A stretch of 37,182 nt of DNA from SIG622 sp045604705 (GTDB lineage: Bacteria; Bacillota; Clostridia; Oscillospirales; CAG-382), in assembly GCA_045604705.1 (NCBI GenBank), contig JAZUOO010000051.1, positions 1 through 37,182 on the forward strand. Direction: 5' to 3'. Shown here piece by piece: positions 32,856 through 37,182 of the stretch. Position 1 is the first letter of the stretch. The number at the start of each line of letters is the position of its first letter. The notes under the pieces are model-generated. The model did no database searches. It was not told where the DNA came from and saw nothing but the letters and a program-made list of their open reading frames with translations. A program made the position numbers and the translations under genes.

Positions 32856-34163
32856 TTATTCTACCTTCATACCGTCGTATATATCCCTTCCCTTTATAAC
32901 CACCTGATCATAGAGAGAAAGAGATCTGTAATATGTGTGCTTTTCGGTTCCGTCCTCGGATAACGTTGTTTTTCTTATGTACTTCTTGGCATATTTTTCA
33001 GAATCGGGGTCATCATCAATAATATAATAATCATCAATGCTGAATATTTCCTCGGCACGCTTGAATTCTATCTGTGTGCCGCTGACTACATAGACCCCCT
33101 TTACGTCATTTACAATTCTTACCGCGTCCTTGGGAACCTTAAGACCGCTGTATTCTTTGTAGATTATCTTTACTTTCTGACTTCTTGCAAAATCAAAACC
33201 GTCCGGCATCAGTGCGGAAACAAACACAAGAATGACATTATCTTCTCCATTTTCCGTTATTTTAGAATCCAGAGTCATATCAATTTGCGTTCCGTAGTTG
33301 TAAGTGAATTCCACACTGTAAGCCTTTCCTACCTCAAAAAGCTTTGCCTGTGTTGTGCTTACGGGACAAGCTATATACCATTTGTAGTCTGTTACAATCT
33401 TGCCGGCTGTTCTTCCCGTATATGCTTCCGGTTGACTCTCCGTCATGGCAATGAATTCATCAACGGTAAGCGTCGGTATCTTGCTTGCGGAAAAGATATT
33501 CTCATACCCGTCCGCAGAAGCATAGTAGTATCCGGACTCAGGAGCGAAAATTCCCACAGAGTTACCCGAAAGTCCGCTTTCAAGTATTGCACGCCTGTTG
33601 GAAAGCTCGGTTATTTTCTCCTCAAATATCCTACCCGGATTTGAAATCAGCCATCTTTTGTTCATTCTGATAAGCAGCTCATCCCTGTTACTCAGTGCTC
33701 CGACAAGGTCATTCTTCACACCGTATATAAGTGAAGCAGAAATAAGCTCCTCTATCTCATCATCCATTTTATCCATATCCGTCGATATGTATGCTGTATC
33801 CATAGAGCTTCTTTTGAGAATATCAATCTGCTCGTCAAGAGCCCTTATTTCAGTTTCAACCGAGTAATCGTTCTCGCTGTAGTAAACTCTTACAGCTTCC
33901 CTGTCCTTTGAGATTCTTGTACCGTCCTCTACCTTTGCCAGCATAACGCCCTCGTTTCTTCCGTCAAGAACCATTTCCTCGCGCATGATGTAGCCTTCAA
34001 GCTCAAGTGCCTCTTCACTAGTTACAGCAAGAGCAAGCTCGGTCTCTATGTTGGAATTGACAAGGCTGATGAGCTGCCTTGCAGTATATATTACAAGAAG
34101 AATACAAAGTGCACCTATTCCTATCTTTTTAAGTATTTTCTCAGGTGCCGCAAGCTCCGACAT
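32856..34163 (-). CDS. HlyD-like membrane-anchored protein of the division cluster
   Basis: A 435-residue protein with one N-terminal transmembrane helix (about 14-34, KKIGIGALCILLVIYTARQL) and a large extracellular part. The layout is that of HlyD/RND-type adaptors: a lipoyl/barrel-sandwich part (about 55-90, EGYIMREEMVLDGRNEGVM), a coiled coil (about 95-205), then beta domains ending in GLKVPKDAVRIVNDVKGVYV. No ABC or RND transporter lies beside it. In Clostridia such genes are found next to yggS-sepF, so a role in envelope or division rather than efflux is plausible but unproven. It sits between miaA and yggS with short gaps. Confidence 0.7.
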   Translation of the reverse strand: MSELAAPEKILKKIGIGALCILLVIYTARQLISLVNSNIETELALAVTSEEALELEGYIMREEMVLDGRNEGVMLAKVEDGTRISKDREAVRVYYSENDYSVETEIRALDEQIDILKRSSMDTAYISTDMDKMDDEIEELISASLIYGVKNDLVGALSNRDELLIRMNKRWLISNPGRIFEEKITELSNRRAILESGLSGNSVGIFAPESGYYYASADGYENIFSASKIPTLTVDEFIAMTESQPEAYTGRTAGKIVTDYKWYIACPVSTTQAKLFEVGKAYSVEFTYNYGTQIDMTLDSKITENGEDNVILVFVSALMPDGFDFARSQKVKIIYKEYSGLKVPKDAVRIVNDVKGVYVVSGTQIEFKRAEEIFSIDDYYIIDDDPDSEKYAKKYIRKTTLSEDGTEKHTYYRSLSLYDQVVIKGRDIYDGMKVE

Positions 34164-34187
34164 TATATCATCTCCGTTCTCATAGTT

Positions 34188-35117
34188 CTATCCGAGAAAC
34201 TCCCGTATATATTCCGAGGCTTTAGCCATTACCTCATCGTATGACATTTCGTCGAGGTCAATCCATTTGATTTTGGGATTTCTTCTGAACCACGTCATCT
34301 GACGTTTGGCATACTTACGAGATTCTTGCTTTAGCTTTTCCACACATTCTTCAAGGCTTGCGTTTCCGTCAAAATAGGGATAAAACTCCTTATAACCTAT
34401 CGCCTGCCCTGCGGTTAACGTGTCTTTTATGCCCATAGAAATCAGCTTTTCAACTTCCGACAGAAGTCCCGCTTCAAGCATCATGTCAACTCTTTTATTG
34501 ATTCTTTCGTACAATCTTTCACGGTCAAGGTATCTCAGTCCTATAATAAGACTTTCATACTTCGCAGGCTCTAGCTTTGATTCTGCGTTCCACTCGCCGA
34601 GTGTCTTTCCCGTAAGCTCGTAGACTTCAAGTGCACGAATAACTCTTTTGGGATTGTGTCTGTCAACGGTGTTTTCCGGATCAACAGCACAGAGTCTTTC
34701 GTACATTGCATCAATGCCGACCTCATCAAGTTCACGGTAAAGTTTTTCACGAAGTGCGGGGCTGTTTTCGAACTGTCCGAATTTTATGCCGTCAAGAAAG
34801 GAATCAATGTAAAATCCCGTACCGCCGCACATAATCGGTAGCTTTCCGAGAGAATGAACCTCCGACACTTCCTTTTCGCATCTCTCGCAGAAATCCGATA
34901 CAGAAAAGCTTTCGTGAATATCAAGAATGTCTATCATTCTGTGAACAACTCCGTCACGTTCTTCCATATCCGGCTTTGCGGTACCAATATTCATACTGCG
35001 GTAAAACTGCATTGAGTCCGCCGAGATTATTTCGCCGCCGTATTTTTTTGCAAGAGCTATACTCAAAGCTGTTTTCCCGGAGGCTGTGGGGCCTGCTATT
35101 GCTATTATTTTGTTCAT
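34188..35117 (-). CDS. miaA: tRNA dimethylallyltransferase MiaA
   Basis: A 309-residue enzyme that transfers dimethylallyl to the N6 of A37 in tRNAs reading UNN codons. The P-loop GPTASGKTALS (8-18), the catalytic Asp in IISADSMQFYRSMNIGTAKP, PIMCGGTGFYIDSF, and the C-terminal KRQMTWFRRNPKIKWIDLDE are diagnostic. It is the first gene of the long minus-strand cluster, behind a good promoter (35148-35176). No hfq or mutL lies next to it. Confidence 0.97.
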   Translation of the reverse strand: MNKIIAIAGPTASGKTALSIALAKKYGGEIISADSMQFYRSMNIGTAKPDMEERDGVVHRMIDILDIHESFSVSDFCERCEKEVSEVHSLGKLPIMCGGTGFYIDSFLDGIKFGQFENSPALREKLYRELDEVGIDAMYERLCAVDPENTVDRHNPKRVIRALEVYELTGKTLGEWNAESKLEPAKYESLIIGLRYLDRERLYERINKRVDMMLEAGLLSEVEKLISMGIKDTLTAGQAIGYKEFYPYFDGNASLEECVEKLKQESRKYAKRQMTWFRRNPKIKWIDLDEMSYDEVMAKASEYIREFLG

Positions 35118-35147
35118 TGTATAAATTTCCGTATATATTTTCTTTTT

Positions 35148-35176
35148 ATTATATCATACCAATTTGATTTTTTCAA
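35148..35176 (-). promoter_or_regulatory. Promoter of miaA and the division/ileS cluster
   Basis: On the minus strand, TTGAAA (35176-35171), a 17-base spacer and TATAAT (35153-35148), about 30 bases before the miaA ATG. Confidence 0.8.
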
Positions 35177-35350
35177 CGTTATAATAGTGAATAAACCAAA
35201 AAAAATTGACTTTTTACATTTACCGGGGTAAAACCAAATCATCATAAGATTAAGGAAAGTATACAATGAAAATTTGACACACCATAAAGCACTAAAAACA
35301 CGGTGCCGTAATACACGAACCTGAAAATACATCTACAACAAGGCGAAAGG

Positions 35351-35559
35351 CGGAAGCGGTCGATTTAGGCACTCCATGCCGGAATTTTTACCGGATACAA
35401 TAGTTGCTTTAACTAAACTGCTCAACTGTAAGATTGAAAGGTCACTCCATATATGACCGGATAGAATACAGAATATCAAAGGATGTGGGCATCACCTGCT
35501 CAAAGGTAAAGGAATTCCCCTTTGCGAAGAAAGCCTTTGAGGACGTTTTTTTCGAATAA
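35351..35559 (+). pseudogene. Frameshifted remnant of a mobile-element-type gene
   Basis: Two frames carry peptide-like sequence: GSGRFRHSMPEFLPDTIVAL then TKLLNCKIERS in one, and DRIEYRISKDVGITCSKVKE then FPFAKKAFEDVFFE with a TAA (35557-35559) in the next. There is no start or ribosome site. The region from 35200 to 35350 upstream shows nothing else firm. Family not recognised. Confidence 0.35.
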
Positions 35560-36224
35560 TTACTCAATTAAAGAAAAGGATAACATCCTTGCTTTGGAAC
35601 GCTACAAAAACTATTCTGAAATATACGACGGTGATAAAGAGGCTGTATGGCAGGAGTTTATTGCGGATGTATTTTCGGGAATGAGCAGTTACACAGAGAA
35701 TTATATCGATGTCGTTGCTGATTACCGGTATGGCGGTGAAGCTATTGACAGATTCAGTCCTGCGGTGTATAATGATATTATAGATGCGGGTGGAAATGCC
35801 GAGATTTTGGATTCAATAGGAATTGTTGACACTTTTTTGCCCGATACTATTCTTGAAACACTGAACAACCGCGATGTAAAAAAAGCCAATATGAGTGTTT
35901 TTCCACCATATCACGAAAGCTTCAGTGAGGCTAACGAACTTGCGTCAAGATGGGCACATAAAAGCGAAATTGCAGCAGGAACGCAAGAAGGAAATCTTTG
36001 AACAGTTTGACAAAGATCGTGTCGGAACTCAAAAACCTACACAAAAACAGTTGTGGGGTGAGCGTGCTGTGTGGGTTGCTCATAATATGACAAGAGTTTT
36101 CCCGAATATTCCCGAGCATGGCGAAAAAGGTACATTCTTTGCAGAGTTCCGCAAAAGTATGATACAGTGGAAAAACCTGCCTACTACTGCTTCCTTTATG
36201 GTTCAGGATAAGCTTAACAAATAA
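35560..36224 (+). pseudogene. Frameshifted ORF of unknown function, element-associated
   Basis: The first frame (open from 35522; recognisable protein from about 35560) contains KEAVWQEFIADVFSGMSSYT and YRYGGEAIDRFSPAVYND and stops at 36001. A second frame takes over near 35940 (LQQERKKEIFEQFDKDRV, then LWGERAVWVAHNMTRVFPNI, then FFAEFRKSMIQWKNLP) and stops at 36224. The second part has no ribosome binding site of its own, so one frameshift in a single gene is the simplest reading. It resembles tails of large conjugative-element or phage-like proteins, but I cannot name a family. Confidence 0.45.
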
Positions 36225-36246
36225 TAATACAAACGGAGGAAACGAC

Positions 36247-36579
36247 ATGAAAAAATTTCACGCAGAACTCGAATATGCTTATCTTCTTGACGAATGTGGA
36301 CTTATTAATTACACCGACTGTACTGAAGAAGAAAATAAAAAGTATAAAAATATGCTGGAGAACGGCGAAGAGCTTCCTGAAAGCGTATGCCGAAAAATTG
36401 ACGAAACCGGAAGCGAAACGGACGAATTTCAGTATTCCGACAGCGATGCTCTGTCATATGAAGAAAAAATACTGTATTTGCATATGAAAAAGCTGAAGCA
36501 GCTCAAAACCATAAAGTACTGCCTTATTTACCTCTCTGTTATGCTTACTGTGGCAATGTTTGCTTTAATATACTGCTGA
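36247..36579 (+). CDS. Small acidic membrane protein, unknown
   Basis: A 110-residue protein. The N-terminal 85 are strongly acidic and polar (TDCTEEENKKYKNMLENGEE) and the C-terminus is one transmembrane helix (about 90-109, YCLIYLSVMLTVAMFALIYC), so it looks like a tail-anchored protein with a cytoplasmic body. An ACGGAGG site precedes the ATG, 22 bases after the frameshifted gene, so it was probably in its operon. No family recognised; probably cargo of a mobile element. Confidence 0.6.
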   Translation: MKKFHAELEYAYLLDECGLINYTDCTEEENKKYKNMLENGEELPESVCRKIDETGSETDEFQYSDSDALSYEEKILYLHMKKLKQLKTIKYCLIYLSVMLTVAMFALIYC

Positions 36580-36596
36580 TACAATTAATAATATAA

Positions 36597-37069
36597 ATCA
36601 ACAGAGACGACATAAATCACACTGCTGTATTTCACAACATATACGTTTTAACTACTTTACACATCAATTCCAAGCAGAAAATCTTTTCATATGTGATATT
36701 GAACTGTTCAGTCATTCCCGAAAAACATTTTTTCAATACTATGACCTTTGCTGACTTCTCATAGTTCGTTGTTACTAGTTACTCCTCTATGAGACCTCAC
36801 GGGGTAAGATTAATCTCTTTCATTTCATATACTCGCCACATTTACGTTTATAGTCTGCATATCATTGGTAGAAGGACTTTATTATGTTTGGCTAACTCAT
36901 CCCAACTATACCCGCCTAATGTGATTCGTGTTCCTCGAGCCGAAACTTTGCCTACAACTTCCTTCAGATTCTACCTCACGATAGACACCCTTGTTATTCA
37001 GCTAGTGCTTTACTACCGCTCTCGCACAAGAGACTTTCACTCTCTAGATATTAACCATGCCCGTCACAC
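36597..37069 (-). ncRNA. Group II intron 5' part (domain I region), truncated, no reverse transcriptase
   Basis: Read on the minus strand from 37069, the sequence begins GTGTGACGGGCATGG, matching the GUGYG 5' end of group II introns. It continues with familiar bacterial group II segments: AGAGAGTGAAAGTCTCT, GGGTGTCTATCGTGAGGTAG, GAATCTGAAGGAAG, GAACACGAATCACAT, and AGAAGTCAGCAAAGGTCATA, the stretch normally found before the intron-encoded protein. After that no maturase/reverse-transcriptase frame exists. The intron sequence fades out near 36597, next to the end of the small membrane-protein gene. The lower boundary is approximate. Confidence 0.75.
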
Positions 37070-37182
37070 ATCGAGTAGGAGAAAATAAATAAATTTCTTT
37101 ATTTATTTTCGACCTCTCACACCACCGTACGTACGGTTCAAGTCGGAGGCCAAGCGGTCTTAGGAAGACAAGGCATATTATC
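37070..37182 (-). ncRNA. Group II intron 3' end (domain VI and part of domain V), cut by the window edge
   Basis: On the minus strand ACGGTGGTGTGAGAGG is followed by a long perfect hairpin (GAAAATAAATAAA, GAAA loop, TTTATTTATTTTC) and then TCCTACTCGAT ending at 37070. GAGAGG pairs with CCT and CTC around one unpaired A (37076), the expected branch-point A 7 bases from a 3' end in AT. This is domain VI. The 3' strand of domain V is recognisable, but its usual complementary 5' strand is not seen. Confidence 0.7.

Noticed and set aside
1..37182. CRISPR arrays, tRNA or rRNA genes
   Set aside because: No regularly spaced repeats and no tRNA- or rRNA-like segments were found on either strand.

Overview
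The window looks like the chromosome of an anaerobic, low-to-moderate GC Gram-positive bacterium of the class Clostridia, probably a gut member of the Oscillospirales/Ruminococcaceae type. The basis is gene order and signals. There are ylxM-ffh-rpsP-khpA and miaA-(HlyD-like)-yggS-sepF-yggT-ylmH-divIVA-ileS-lspA-rluD blocks, a transketolase split into two genes, oxygen-sensitive-looking Fe-S proteins, AGGAGG-type ribosome binding sites, and many near-consensus TTGACA-17-TATAAT promoters. The assignment is inference from these features; no rRNA or tRNA gene is present to confirm it.

Layout. 1-900: the tail of an IS3-family transposase, then a small lipoprotein gene with its own promoter and terminator. 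1100-3690 (minus): a signal-recognition/ribosome operon ylxM-ffh-rpsP-khpA from a consensus promoter. 4000-5630: a probably well expressed secreted protein with two near-identical carbohydrate-binding-like domains, an acidic linker and a C-terminal membrane anchor. 5637-10583: an AraC-type regulator divergent from a tightly coupled four-gene operon, consisting of a U32-like Cys-rich protein followed by three different QueG/reductive-dehalogenase-like two-cluster Fe-S proteins. This is the most unusual locus here and I cannot match it to a named pathway. 10584-12970: a decayed DUF5696-like tail, terminators, and an orphan sugar-ABC-type binding lipoprotein whose C-terminal tail seems frameshifted. 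13153-15392 (minus): trmL, a LUD-domain gene and truB. 15500-19314: gene debris, a UvrD/PcrA-like helicase with an overlapping upstream mini-ORF, then asd. 19315-20122: a long non-coding stretch ending in a promoter and a leader with two overlapping hairpins. 20123-22411: a GH36/raffinose-synthase-family glycosidase and a small Cys-rich protein.

22507-35176 (minus) reads as one long housekeeping cluster. It starts at a promoter before miaA, runs through cell-division genes (sepF, yggT, ylmH, divIVA), ileS, lspA and rluD, and ends with a HAD phosphatase and the two transketolase halves. A strong hairpin between ileS and lspA and a possible promoter before ileS suggest internal breakpoints.

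35200-37182 is a mobile-element graveyard: frameshifted ORFs of element type, a small membrane protein, and group II intron sequence on the minus strand. There the 3' end of one intron (domain VI with its bulged A) is joined directly to the 5' end (GTGTG) of another intron fragment.
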